This document shows, piece after piece, positions 1-9,174 of a DNA stretch of 64,000 bases. The notes under the pieces are model-generated. The model did not search any database and was not told where the DNA came from. It worked only from the letters and a program-made list of their open reading frames with translations. The stretch covers positions 62,001 to 126,000 of the forward strand of contig JAHXQP010000025.1 of NCBI GenBank assembly GCA_019391515.1, read 5' to 3'. A program made the translations under genes and the position numbers. Source of the DNA: Clostridiaceae bacterium. Its GTDB lineage: Bacteria > Bacillota > Clostridia > Tissierellales > Sporanaerobacteraceae. The stretch's first letter is position 1, and each line of letters begins with the position of its first letter.

Positions 1-1727
1 CGTGGCTGAACTGGCCTATTATTAGAATCATGACCTTGAGTAAGGACTATCCTGTGAATAGTTGCTTCATTTGAAGAAGCACCCATGCTGTCTGAAATAG
101 ATAATGCAACGGACCAATTCTTGTCATTAAACTCTGGGCCCAAAGGTATCCACTTGTTAGAAGGAGCTTGCCCATCTGCCCCTGCTATAAATTTTATAAT
201 CTTAGTCATATAATGATATTGTTTCCCGGTTCCACTATCATATCTCATTAACCCTTTTGAAGATAACTCAGTATAACTACCATTATCATGTGTAAATTTT
301 AAATGCTCTCCATTTATTTCTGCTCGGCTATTAATAGCGTTCCAGTATGATTTTACAAATTCACTAATATTGCCAACTAAGTTATTGACATTAACATTAA
401 TTAGGTTAACATCGCCATTTTCTGCGTCTAGAGTTCCTCCTAAAAGCCCTGCTGATACTTTTTCTAATCGCCATATAGTTCCATCAAATCTATATAACTC
501 CGTTTCTCCATCTCCTACCGGTTTATACCAGAGATCATTTTCACTCATTCCAGATGCAGGTTCCTCAGCTCCACGAAATACTCTATTCTTTCCGTTAGCA
601 GCTATTTGGATTAAATTGATTTTTTCTTCAACTCTTTCAACTTTACCATCAACTATAGTATTTACGCTATCTGAAAGGCTCGACCTAGTTTCTCCTATCT
701 CAATTGAATCATACCTATCTAACAATACATCCCAAACCGTTTTAATTACTTTTGCTTTCTGCATTATGTCAAGCTTTTCAAAGTATACGGTAACCAAATC
801 ACATAAATTAATTTCTTCAACTAATTTTAAATTTTTATAATCAAGCGTTTTAGCTAAATCTATAAATTTAACTCTTAAATTAACTTTTGGAACTCCTACG
901 TCATTATCTGTAATATATCTTTGTGCTCTTACTCTCAACTGTGCAACAGTTTCAATTTCTTCATTACTAAAGTCTACAGTTAGAATTTTCCTTCTTGCAT
1001 AATTATCAACATACTCACTATCAATAAATCTTTCAGGTAGTGTTAATATCTTTTCATCATCATTCTCCCTAATAGTTACAAAAGGATATATAGATGTATA
1101 CGTGTTTGCTATTTCTTCTTCCTGTTCTAAATCGATTAAATTCTTACCATATGCTATAAGTGCACCTGAGTCATTTCCTCTTTGTGCATATAAACCTATG
1201 TGATAGTTATCAAATCTATATTCTCCACCGTAACTATCTAGTATTGAACCCTGCACTCCACCTAATGCCCTTCTTGCATTTTCTACTTCATTTATAACCC
1301 ATTTTCCACTTCCGATCGTTGAAATATTAGAATAAACATTGAATGGGTGATCGTCTACAATGTTATTTTTCCATATATTTAATGCAGTTAATGCATCGCC
1401 TGAATATTGCACCTCGGGCTCTAATGGTAAATCTTGAGTTAGATATGATACATGTTCTGCATATATTGTAATAAGTCCCTTAGCAGGTTTTGAGATTCTT
1501 ATAATTTTGAATCTTTGATTTTTTAAATTATTACTTGCATCTGCTTTTATCAACCTATCGTTTTTAATTTCTTTGAATAAAACACCATCTATTGGATACT
1601 TCATTTCTAACTCAAATATACCGTTTCTTTTCTCTGTCACAAGTGCAGAAACGGTATCTGTCAGTACTCCTAATCCTAAATGGGAAAAATCTGTCTCGTT
1701 AGCTTTATATAGTATAGGATAACTCAT
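1..1727 (-). CDS. Phage tail-associated endopeptidase / tail spike protein (partial, C-terminus off window)
   Basis: The frame opens at an ATG that overlaps the stop of the distal tail gene (ATGA) and stays open to the window edge, giving at least 575 residues. The N-terminus (MSYPILYKANETDF, then ...NGIFELEMKYP) is typical of the prophage endopeptidase-tail family (minor structural protein), which forms the baseplate hub and often digests cell wall on entry. Its position directly after the distal tail protein supports this. Around residue 370-420 it carries a segment with a LWYKP motif like those seen before host-binding or coiled regions. The catalytic status and receptor-binding end cannot be judged because the C-terminus is missing. 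Confidence 0.85.
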   Translation of the reverse strand, partial: MSYPILYKANETDFSHLGLGVLTDTVSALVTEKRNGIFELEMKYPIDGVLFKEIKNDRLIKADASNNLKNQRFKIIRISKPAKGLITIYAEHVSYLTQDLPLEPEVQYSGDALTALNIWKNNIVDDHPFNVYSNISTIGSGKWVINEVENARRALGGVQGSILDSYGGEYRFDNYHIGLYAQRGNDSGALIAYGKNLIDLEQEEEIANTYTSIYPFVTIRENDDEKILTLPERFIDSEYVDNYARRKILTVDFSNEEIETVAQLRVRAQRYITDNDVGVPKVNLRVKFIDLAKTLDYKNLKLVEEINLCDLVTVYFEKLDIMQKAKVIKTVWDVLLDRYDSIEIGETRSSLSDSVNTIVDGKVERVEEKINLIQIAANGKNRVFRGAEEPASGMSENDLWYKPVGDGETELYRFDGTIWRLEKVSAGLLGGTLDAENGDVNLINVNVNNLVGNISEFVKSYWNAINSRAEINGEHLKFTHDNGSYTELSSKGLMRYDSGTGKQYHYMTKIIKFIAGADGQAPSNKWIPLGPEFNDKNWSVALSISDSMGASSNEATIHRIVLTQGHDSNNRPVQP

Positions 1728-2470
1728 ATAATAGCCTCCCATCTTGGTTCTATTTTAATTTTTGTAACCTTGCCTTTCCATGTAATTGTATTTTCCCCAT
1801 GATTTAATAGGGGAAACATAGGTGTTAGAGTACTAATCATTTTGTCAAACTGTGGTCTAGTGCCTTTATATACGCTCATCATTTCAGAATCAACTGTAAT
1901 GGATCCGTCAATACTTCTTAACTCTAGCCATTCTTTCCCATTATTCTTAAGTGAAATATCTCCACTACCTTCGATTTTTATCAAAGGTTTAGAAGCTCTT
2001 ATTTCACGATTATATAAGCTCATTCCATTAGTTATTTCTACAGAATTACTATCAATCCTACGTTTATAAGGTTTTAGTCTAAAATTAATTACTGTTTTCC
2101 CATATTGTTTTAATGTTTCTTGTATGTCAAATTGTTCATAACACATAGCTATATACTCGTATCCTTTAAGTCCACTAAATCGTAAAGGATACCACCCTGT
2201 ATCAGATTTAAGCCATTCTGATATCTTTGTAGCCATAATATTAACATCAATTCCTTTAGGGGGCTTTAGTTGTACGGGTATTGGAAAATTAACACCTTTC
2301 AACCTTTCATTGTCAACTGCTAATTCTCCATCTCTACCTAATACCTCAATAAATTCAATATCAGCTTCAGGAGAAGGGAATGAAATGTCATTTACAATCT
2401 TTAAATACATGCTTAGAGAATTTATGCCTTTGTATTCAAACCAACCATCATCAAATTTAGTCTTAATCAT
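1724..2470 (-). CDS. Phage distal tail protein (Dit, Sipho_tail family)
   Basis: A 248-residue protein with the Dit-type N-terminal half (FIEVLGRDGELAVDNERL is the typical 'pGRdG' region) and a C-terminal half that would form the galectin-like domain. Dit hexamers join the tail tube tip to the tail-associated lysin. It sits between the tape measure gene (8-bp overlap) and the spike gene (ATGA overlap), which is the normal siphophage order. A GGAGGAGG ribosome site lies just before the ATG. Identification rests on sequence style and position. Confidence 0.85.
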   Translation of the reverse strand: MIKTKFDDGWFEYKGINSLSMYLKIVNDISFPSPEADIEFIEVLGRDGELAVDNERLKGVNFPIPVQLKPPKGIDVNIMATKISEWLKSDTGWYPLRFSGLKGYEYIAMCYEQFDIQETLKQYGKTVINFRLKPYKRRIDSNSVEITNGMSLYNREIRASKPLIKIEGSGDISLKNNGKEWLELRSIDGSITVDSEMMSVYKGTRPQFDKMISTLTPMFPLLNHGENTITWKGKVTKIKIEPRWEAII

Positions 2471-5400
2471 CTAACCTCCTCCTTTCTCTATCCATAATCC
2501 ATGCAGATTCTTCTAATACCCTTGGTACATCAGTGTCAGAATAATTTTCTATCTTTTCAATATGGATAGTTGGTTTATTGTTATTATTTATAGTTTTAGT
2601 AGTGTTGTTACTACTAAATTGAGATATTGTCGATGCATTCGCTCTCATTCCAGAAACTCCAAGAGCCATTTCAGGGGTTGAAAATCTCATCATATTGGTA
2701 CTCATTTTATTTAGAGCATTATAGACAACTGATTCCTTGTCCTCAATTCCTTCTGCTAAACCTTCGGGAATCCAACGCCCAACATCATCTTTCATAACTC
2801 TAGATGGAGAATGTATTCTTAATGCATTTTGCATGGTACTTGCTACACTATTAGCAATGCTCCGGGCAGTAGACATTACTCTTCCTCTGCCTGCATTTAA
2901 ACCAGCATTTAATCCACTCATCGCATTTCTACCTATAGAATTAAACTTTGATTGCAAACTATTAAATGGGCTAACTAAATCTTTTGATAGCTTTCTCATT
3001 GCTTGTGTTTGCTTGCTTGCACCGGATTTTAAACGTTCAAGCATATTCTTCATTATTTTCTGGGTGATTTTAGGTAGTTTTTCTAACGTTTTTTCAATAT
3101 TTTTTACAGTGTTATCGTAATCTTTGGTAATAGTCTTGAAACTGTTGGCTGAATCAACCTGCATACTCTTAAACATCTTTTGTATAGCTTGCATAACTTT
3201 ATTTGTTCCATCATTTATACCGAGTGCCAGTCCATCTGTAATATCTGTTCCAATTCGTTTAAACACCCTTGATGGACTATGTGTTTCTGATTCATCCCTT
3301 GCGGCTTTTTCTGTTGCTTTCGCCACATTTTTAGAAGCAGTTTCAGCATTCTTAGAACCATCTTCTATTCCTTTAGCCAAACCATCTGAAACATCTTGCC
3401 CTACACTTTGAAAGTCTGCTTCTTCAATTTTCTGCCTTAAAGAGCTTTCTGTGCCTGCGACTAAACCACCGACTGCTTCCATGACTCCTGATTCTTCAAT
3501 CCCTAATGATTTACTTAATGCACTTGTAGCGGTATCTCCACCTTTAGCAAACACTTCGCTTAGATGTGATAGTTCTTCATTTGAAGCATTTACAAGAGCA
3601 TTGACATGTCCCGCTGATGATGGTCCTGCTTCTCTTAATGTATCAAGTAGACCTTCATCTACTCCACGCTCTGCTAGTATAGCTATATTTTCAGCCCACT
3701 CACCTATAATTCTTTGATTTTCTTCCATGTTTGCTGTCATTTCTTGTACTGTTATGTCTGTTTTATCAGATAATGTATCAAACATATTGGTAGCAGCCTC
3801 TTGGTAATCTTGCCAAGTGGATTTCATATCTTCTATTGTTGCCTTCTGTTTCTCGTTTAATCTGTCATAATCAATCAATTGACTATTGACGCCATTTTTA
3901 GTAGCTTCAGTGATAGCATTCATTGCTGTAGTCATTTTTTCCTCTGTTTCTTTTTGTTGTTCTCCTAAATCAGCACTAGTTTGCTTTAAATTATTTTCCT
4001 GTTCATTTAACTCTTCGGTTCTTTTCTTGAGTTCACCTCTAGAGATTGCATCTTCGTCATGCAATCTAATGTTTTTTTCTCTCAACTCATTAATTTCATC
4101 AAGTTGTTGGTCTATTTCGTTCTGTTCTTTTGCAATTTCAACTTGTCTTTCTAAAGCTTCATTATATGAGGTTTGTTGTTCCATTAAGTCAATTCTTGCT
4201 TGTATTTTTTCACTTGACATATTTAATGCATCAGCTTCTTCATTGTAAGATAAATTCAGCCCATCAACAGATTCATTTAATTGTCCTATATAATCATTTA
4301 ATAGTTGTTTTTCCGATGCTGATTTATTTTCCTTTTCTGCTAAATCTGCTATTTTATTAGCTAATTCACCATTTGCCGTTGCTGTAGCCTTAATTTCTCT
4401 TTGACTATTTTTATATTCATCTGTATTGCCCTTTATTGAATCTGTTAATGTATTTGTAGATTCTCCTAGTTCACTTGTTTCTTTTTCTAGTTTTTTAGAT
4501 TCTTCGGTACTACGTTTGAACCATTTGACAATTCCAATAGCTGCAGTTACTAATGCACCTAAACCAATTACTACCCAACCAATTGGACCAGTTAAAGCCT
4601 TTAATGCGCCGCTTAAAACTACAACAGCTTTTGTTTTTAATGCTGTTGCGGCTGCCGATAAAGTCATTTGCCTAGTTAATACTCCTAATAATATGTTTTT
4701 GATCGTCATGGCTTTGGCATTCGCTATTGTAGCAACAGTATCTGAATTAGTTGCCGTACTTTTTAACAGTTGAGCTGTCGTCGCTTTACCTAATTCTGCA
4801 GTTAATAATTTAGTCGCTGCATTTACTCCTTTCATAGTCTTAGAAAATTTCTCATGCCATTCTATTACGTTAGATATTATCTGAAAAGCTAAATAAGCTG
4901 TTGTCAATCCTACAATAACAGGCGTTAATGCTTCTACAACAGAAATAGTCCCTTTTACCACTACGCCAAACATTTTAAAAACTGGTGTAGTAGCTTCTAT
5001 AATTTTCTGAATAGCACTAAATGAAGCATTAACCACAACTTTCATACTATCAATATTCTCAGATATTTCCTTTCCAGTAACTTCTTTTGATAACTTGTTA
5101 AAAGAATCAATAATATTTGCTATCCCTTTAGCAGCAGCATTTTTTAAATTAGTGAGAGATGTAGCAATACCTAGACTGTTTTCTTTTGCTAGTTCTGCCA
5201 TTACCCCAGTTCCAGTACCGACTTCAATTAACTTATCATTAAATTCATCAAGGGTTATTGTCCCATTTTGCAAGGCTTTATATAAGTCATTTTTAGCACT
5301 TTTACCAGCATAACCAAATCCTTCAGCAATTTTAATTAATCCTACATCCATTGTTTCAGACAATGTGTTCCACATCATCATATCAACTTTGCCTGTCTGT

Positions 5401-6317
5401 AATGCTTTGCTATACTGTTGTGTCCCCCTTTTTGCTTGCTCAGCACTTGCACCAGATCCTAGTAAGGCATTATTAAGTGCAACAGCGGTATCAGTTGCTT
5501 TATCCATATCATTAAAAGATGTATACATTTCTTGTGCACTTGCCGCTATATCATCAAGAGTCGTTGGTAAGCCTTCAATTCCATCACTTAACTTTTGCAT
5601 TGCTCGTTCAGAGTCTTCGGCTGATACGCCTAATGCTTGCAACACTTTAGGGAATTGGTTTAACGTATCAAACCTGCTTATCGCTCCATCTAAAGACGCT
5701 TTTAATACATCAAAAGCAGCTGAAGCTATTTTTACAAGTCCAAGAGATACTGCTAAATCTTTTACACTTGATGAAGCTTTCCTTGTCCCTTCGCCAACTC
5801 CTTCAGTCTCTTCTTTAGCATTTTTAACTCCATCCGCTGCTTCATTTGCACTATCCGACATACCATCAAAGTTATCAGCTGCTTCTTTCATTCCTGAGCT
5901 TGCCTTAGAACTGCTATCAGATATACCATCCATAGCTTCATCAACGCCACCTAATTTCTCACCAGTTTTTGAACTGCTATCACTTAAGTTGTGTAAACTA
6001 TCAGATGTACCCTTTATTCTAGATGATGCATTAATACTACTATCTGACAATTCACCCATAGCATCATCAGTGCTTTTTAAATCTTTTCCTGTCTTTGAAC
6101 CGCTATCACCCAAATCATCCATAGAATCTTTAGCACCTTTGACACTAGCACCAGCTTTAGCACTACTATCGCTAAGATTATCTATACTATCCTCAGCTGC
6201 TTTGATTCCTTTACCTGACTTAAGTCCTGCTTCTTCCAATTTATCTAGTTCCTTAGAAGCTACATTGACTTCTTTTCCATCTACTTCAATTACTATCTTA
6301 ATGGATCCATCTGCCAT
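2463..6317 (-). CDS. Phage tail tape measure protein
   Basis: A 1284-residue protein, the largest in the window, which sets tail length and is threaded in the tail tube. The start chosen is the ATG reading MADGSIKIVIEV, with AGGTGA six bases upstream; a GTG three codons earlier has no site of its own. In order it has an array of 21-residue repeats (about residues 20-187), a conserved tape-measure N-terminal domain (around RFDTLNQFPKVLQALGVSAE to LDEFNDKLIEVG), hydrophobic segments near 440-640 (DNA-injection pore region), long Glu/Lys/Gln-rich coiled coil near 650-900 and two copies of a THSPSRVFK / IHSPSRVMK motif near the C-terminal third. Followed by the distal tail gene with overlap. Confidence 0.95.
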   Translation of the reverse strand: MADGSIKIVIEVDGKEVNVASKELDKLEEAGLKSGKGIKAAEDSIDNLSDSSAKAGASVKGAKDSMDDLGDSGSKTGKDLKSTDDAMGELSDSSINASSRIKGTSDSLHNLSDSSSKTGEKLGGVDEAMDGISDSSSKASSGMKEAADNFDGMSDSANEAADGVKNAKEETEGVGEGTRKASSSVKDLAVSLGLVKIASAAFDVLKASLDGAISRFDTLNQFPKVLQALGVSAEDSERAMQKLSDGIEGLPTTLDDIAASAQEMYTSFNDMDKATDTAVALNNALLGSGASAEQAKRGTQQYSKALQTGKVDMMMWNTLSETMDVGLIKIAEGFGYAGKSAKNDLYKALQNGTITLDEFNDKLIEVGTGTGVMAELAKENSLGIATSLTNLKNAAAKGIANIIDSFNKLSKEVTGKEISENIDSMKVVVNASFSAIQKIIEATTPVFKMFGVVVKGTISVVEALTPVIVGLTTAYLAFQIISNVIEWHEKFSKTMKGVNAATKLLTAELGKATTAQLLKSTATNSDTVATIANAKAMTIKNILLGVLTRQMTLSAAATALKTKAVVVLSGALKALTGPIGWVVIGLGALVTAAIGIVKWFKRSTEESKKLEKETSELGESTNTLTDSIKGNTDEYKNSQREIKATATANGELANKIADLAEKENKSASEKQLLNDYIGQLNESVDGLNLSYNEEADALNMSSEKIQARIDLMEQQTSYNEALERQVEIAKEQNEIDQQLDEINELREKNIRLHDEDAISRGELKKRTEELNEQENNLKQTSADLGEQQKETEEKMTTAMNAITEATKNGVNSQLIDYDRLNEKQKATIEDMKSTWQDYQEAATNMFDTLSDKTDITVQEMTANMEENQRIIGEWAENIAILAERGVDEGLLDTLREAGPSSAGHVNALVNASNEELSHLSEVFAKGGDTATSALSKSLGIEESGVMEAVGGLVAGTESSLRQKIEEADFQSVGQDVSDGLAKGIEDGSKNAETASKNVAKATEKAARDESETHSPSRVFKRIGTDITDGLALGINDGTNKVMQAIQKMFKSMQVDSANSFKTITKDYDNTVKNIEKTLEKLPKITQKIMKNMLERLKSGASKQTQAMRKLSKDLVSPFNSLQSKFNSIGRNAMSGLNAGLNAGRGRVMSTARSIANSVASTMQNALRIHSPSRVMKDDVGRWIPEGLAEGIEDKESVVYNALNKMSTNMMRFSTPEMALGVSGMRANASTISQFSSNNTTKTINNNNKPTIHIEKIENYSDTDVPRVLEESAWIMDRERRRLDD
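5757..6260 (-). repeat. Eight tandem 21-residue (63-bp) repeats in the tape measure N-terminus
   Basis: Eight consecutive segments of exactly 21 codons (504 bp). The core pattern is D-S/A-M-D-x-L-S-D-S-S-S-K-T/A-x-x-x-hydrophobic-K-G; the first unit (A-S-K-E-L-D-K-L-E-E-A-G-L-K) and the last are degenerate. 21 residues equal three heptads, so a continuous helical rod is expected. DNA-level copies are diverged, so the array is old and held by selection rather than a recent slippage product. Confidence 0.85.
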
Positions 6318-6345
6318 ATTCTTCACCTACCTTTTTAGGCATAAA

Positions 6346-6372
6346 AAAGACATCTCATAATGAGATGTCTTT
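6346..6372 (-). terminator. Rho-independent terminator after the lipoprotein gene
   Basis: A 12-bp perfect stem (AAAGACATCTCA / TGAGATGTCTTT) with a 3-base loop, followed on the minus strand by a run of T. It lies between the lipoprotein stop and the tape measure start, so full-length tail transcription must read through it or restart. Confidence 0.8.
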
Positions 6373-6417
6373 AAATATTAATTTTAGTTTTTTATATTAT
6401 TAGTTTAATTCTAATTT

Positions 6418-7578
6418 CTAATTATTTTTAAAATGATACAGTAAATTAGATAAATCATTTTTTATACCATTAAACGATTTGATTGTTTCTATTGCTTTTA
6501 TATCAGTATCTGTCAATGTGTAGTCTAAATCTCCTTTTTTACCTTCAAACCGCATACTAATTTCATCTGCATTTATAATATTTTCTATTAATTCTTCGTC
6601 ACAATTCGTATCAATATATTCTTCTCGTATCCTACTTCCACCTAAGGTGTTTCTATCAAAATTCAATGTTCCATATAATTTTTTTTCACCATCAATGTTA
6701 AAATATATTTCTTTTGAAAACAGCCATCCATCTTTTTCAAATCCAATTAGTAAATTCATTTTATTGTCTTTAGTGGATATAAAAGGAACAATATAATTAT
6801 TATTACTAATGTCATTTAACCCTTTGTAATGTATAGTAGATTCATTATCAAAATCATCGTATTGTACATCTACATTTTCCATTAAATCTTTAACTGGTTC
6901 TAGTATATTCATAATATCATAAGCGGAATCATGCCCCTTAATATTGTTTTCTTTTATATGTAAATTTGCTCTTTCATATAACTCTTTGTATTTTGCTTGA
7001 CTTAATGATTCATTAAAAAATTCTATATTATTTTCATTCAAAAAGAAATCATTGATTGCTATATCTGAATAAAAAATCGGTAAATCTGTTATATCATGTT
7101 CTTCATTGAAAACTATTCCTATCGTAATACAATCTTCTTCATCTACACCTGGAACAATTTTAGCAAAAGGATTAACATCTTCATCTAACAAAGCAGCTAT
7201 ATCAGACATAACTTCAACAGCTTCTTTATTTACAATTTCGACTGCATTTGTTTTAGCAACCACAACAGAAGGATATTTATCATTTTCAAATGTGTACATA
7301 TATAAATACAAAAGACCAGATCTATCTATTATATCAATTTTAACATCATCAGTTTCGTATGTTTTCACATTTGAATATTCATCGATTTTATTTTGTATGC
7401 TTTCAACTTTTATAACGTCCTCAATTGTAATTCCTAATTTTTTTTTGTTATCTATCTTGTGAGTTGAACCATTGTCATTTTCTTCTTGGTTTGAACCAAC
7501 ATTAACATCTCCTTTACTTTCATTCCCGCAAGCCGTCAGTAGAAATACGCACAAGATAAGCATTAGTATTTTCTTCAT
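6418..7578 (-). CDS. Prophage-encoded lipoprotein of unknown function (moron)
   Basis: 386 residues. Start chosen at MKKILMLILCVFLLTACGN, preceded by GAGGAGGGG; an upstream in-frame ATG nine codons earlier lacks a site. The N-terminus is a clear lipoprotein signal with lipobox L-T-A-C, so the mature protein is anchored outside the membrane. After a polar Asn/Gly/Glu linker there is no motif I recognise; the rest is acidic with alternating hydrophobic strands. It interrupts the tail operon between the tail-chaperone gene and the tape measure gene and ends in its own terminator, which is the usual look of lysogenic-conversion cargo. Known phage lipoproteins in other systems block superinfection; that role here is inference. 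Confidence 0.8.
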   Translation of the reverse strand: MKKILMLILCVFLLTACGNESKGDVNVGSNQEENDNGSTHKIDNKKKLGITIEDVIKVESIQNKIDEYSNVKTYETDDVKIDIIDRSGLLYLYMYTFENDKYPSVVVAKTNAVEIVNKEAVEVMSDIAALLDEDVNPFAKIVPGVDEEDCITIGIVFNEEHDITDLPIFYSDIAINDFFLNENNIEFFNESLSQAKYKELYERANLHIKENNIKGHDSAYDIMNILEPVKDLMENVDVQYDDFDNESTIHYKGLNDISNNNYIVPFISTKDNKMNLLIGFEKDGWLFSKEIYFNIDGEKKLYGTLNFDRNTLGGSRIREEYIDTNCDEELIENIINADEISMRFEGKKGDLDYTLTDTDIKAIETIKSFNGIKNDLSNLLYHFKNN

Positions 7579-7626
7579 AAAACCCCTCCTCACTTTATTA
7601 AACACATTTTATCATATGGAGGAATT

Positions 7627-8187
7627 TTATTCTAGTTCTTCCTTTTCATCTAGAGCGTATACTTTCTGCAACTTCCTCATATTTTCCTTATACTCACTTG
7701 ATTCATGCTTAGAAGGTTTCCACATTCTTATCTGAATAATCCTTTGCATAATAGTATTGCTCGGTAAGCCATTAAGAAGAGCCTTAAACTCATACCAATG
7801 CAACTTACCCTGTTGTTCATATAAATCAATATTATAAGCTTGCATAAATGATGCATATATATATTCTGCGTCTTTATCTAAATCAATAAAGCTATCATTT
7901 TCTTCGTCTTGTATAGGCATGGGGTTTCCTTTTAAATCGTATTCGATATACTGCTTACTTTTTACTTCAATGAATTCCTTATAGATATAATTCCAAATCC
8001 CAATTATATCCTCTTCTATATGTTCATCTAATAACAATTCTAATGCTATTTCAGCCTTTTCATTATTTCTTAATGTATCATCATTTAATACATCAAACAC
8101 ATCTAATACATTATCAAATGCTAGATCTATAGTATATTCTTTTCCATCATAAATAAAAGAGGTGATCAAAGGGTCATTTAACCTCAT
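7627..8187 (-). CDS. Phage Gp15-family protein, putative tail assembly chaperone
   Basis: 186 residues with the Gp15 pattern: a short N-terminal segment (DPLITSFIYDGKEYTIDLAF), an acidic helical middle and a C-terminal MW-K-P-S-K region. Gp15 proteins sit between the major tail and tape measure genes in Gram-positive siphophages, at the site where others make the frameshifted GT chaperone, and are thought to guide tail assembly. It follows the 153-residue gene after 8 bases. An in-frame TAA stands right before its ATG, so it is translated separately rather than by frameshift fusion. Confidence 0.75.
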   Translation of the reverse strand: MRLNDPLITSFIYDGKEYTIDLAFDNVLDVFDVLNDDTLRNNEKAEIALELLLDEHIEEDIIGIWNYIYKEFIEVKSKQYIEYDLKGNPMPIQDEENDSFIDLDKDAEYIYASFMQAYNIDLYEQQGKLHWYEFKALLNGLPSNTIMQRIIQIRMWKPSKHESSEYKENMRKLQKVYALDEKEELE

Positions 8188-8195
8188 TTAATCAC

Positions 8196-8657
8196 CTACT
8201 TCTTTTTGGCTTTTTTCTTTAGATATTCTTTTTTCTTTTTATCAAATTCTTTTGCTCTTTCAGATTCTAATTCTTCAATTCTATTAGCTATAGCAATTCC
8301 TATAGGATCTAATGCTTGATCTAAAGCTATAATATCGGGATATTGTTTATAAATCTTTTTAAATGCCCCGTCACCAAAAATAATATCATATTGAGCTGCT
8401 ATAAACTCCTTATTTACATCAAATGCAGCATCGATTGTTTCTACATCAATATTTTCAATATCATTTACATCTATATTATCTGGAAAATGAATATACTTAG
8501 CTTTTTCTTGAGCCTCTTTAAGTTTTTCTTGTGCTACTTCTTCTATATTAAAAAACGTCCTTAAATTTTCTAGTGAGCTATCAAACCATAATTCTAGATT
8601 CCCAATTTTAACTGGGAATCCTGTTCTTTTTATATCAATTTTAATTCCTTTCGACAT
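8196..8657 (-). CDS. Putative phage tail assembly chaperone (first gene of the pair)
   Basis: 153 residues, with an N-terminal beta-like part (GFPVKIGNLELWFD) and a helical, strongly Lys-rich C-terminus (EYLKKKAKKK). It occupies the G position between the major tail protein and the Gp15 gene, and size and composition match that role. I do not recognise a catalytic motif. Its C-terminal A-rich codons could look like a slippery site, but the minus-one frame hits a stop before reaching Gp15. Function is from position only. Confidence 0.65.
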   Translation of the reverse strand: MSKGIKIDIKRTGFPVKIGNLELWFDSSLENLRTFFNIEEVAQEKLKEAQEKAKYIHFPDNIDVNDIENIDVETIDAAFDVNKEFIAAQYDIIFGDGAFKKIYKQYPDIIALDQALDPIGIAIANRIEELESERAKEFDKKKKEYLKKKAKKK

Positions 8658-8692
8658 GATATCATCCTTTCATATCATCTTTCACTGAAGTA

Positions 8693-8716
8693 AAGAGAGG
8701 TGATGCAACCCCTCTT
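8693..8716 (-). terminator. Hairpin after the major tail gene, possible attenuator
   Basis: Stem AAGAGGGG / CCTCTCTT (one G-U pair) with an 8-base loop, overlapping the tail gene's stop codon. Only a short T stretch follows, so partial termination to make excess tail tube over downstream genes is more likely than full stop. Confidence 0.4.
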
Positions 8717-9170
8717 AACCTTCTGGTGTTACTTCTTTTTCTTCTGGTAATCTGTCAAATCTTATATTACAGCTAAATGTTTCATATGCTGATGCATCTC
8801 CTGCACCTGCTACAATAGCAGAAACTGTTGCCCTACCTATCCATTCTTTTTTGCCATCTGCTGAAACAACCTTATGCCAAATCTTTCTACCATCACCAGT
8901 TTTATATTTTAATCCTGCAATCAAAGCTTGTGCTGGATCCTCAGGATCATAAAAACCTTCTGGAGTATACGCCCCTGCAACAGAAATAACATCTGTTTCT
9001 GGTGTACCATCTGAATCATAAAACGCTGTATCCTCTGTTTCTTCTTGAGTATCATCACCGATAGTAGATATCCATTTTGCTAGCTCTAACCATTCATCAC
9101 CAGGAGTCTCTTGCCCTGGCTCATAAGCCTGTACGAAATGACCTCTTAATGCATTTTTCATTCTTGCCAT
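8715..9170 (-). CDS. Major tail (tube) protein
   Basis: About 151 residues starting MARMKNALRGHFVQAYEP; this ATG is 12 bases after AAGGAGG, whereas an ATG four codons upstream abuts that site directly. The protein is acidic with the pattern of a beta-rich tail tube subunit (YDSDGTPETD, YTPEGFYDPEDPAQALI, ...YETFSCNIRFDRLP). It would polymerise into the tube around the tape measure. It follows the head-tail connector genes and precedes the chaperones, the expected slot. Ends with V-T-P-E-G, like the capsid protein's V-E-G-T-P-E-G, a style common in this phage group. Confidence 0.8.
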   Translation of the reverse strand: MARMKNALRGHFVQAYEPGQETPGDEWLELAKWISTIGDDTQEETEDTAFYDSDGTPETDVISVAGAYTPEGFYDPEDPAQALIAGLKYKTGDGRKIWHKVVSADGKKEWIGRATVSAIVAGAGDASAYETFSCNIRFDRLPEEKEVTPEG

Positions 9171-9174
9171 TGTT

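Noticed and set aside
5757-6260. CRISPR array
   Set aside because: The 63-bp units are diverged, contiguous and in frame inside the tape measure gene. No repeat-spacer pattern was seen anywhere in the window.
5365-6360. A 331-codon plus-strand open frame opposite the tape measure repeats
   Set aside because: It mirrors the Ser/Asp repeat codons, has no ribosome site and no family features; the minus-strand gene explains it.
8188-8220. Programmed minus-one frameshift joining the two tail chaperone genes
   Set aside because: The A-rich site is C-AAA-AAG, not a full slippery heptamer, and the minus-one frame meets TAA right before the Gp15 ATG, so no fusion could form.
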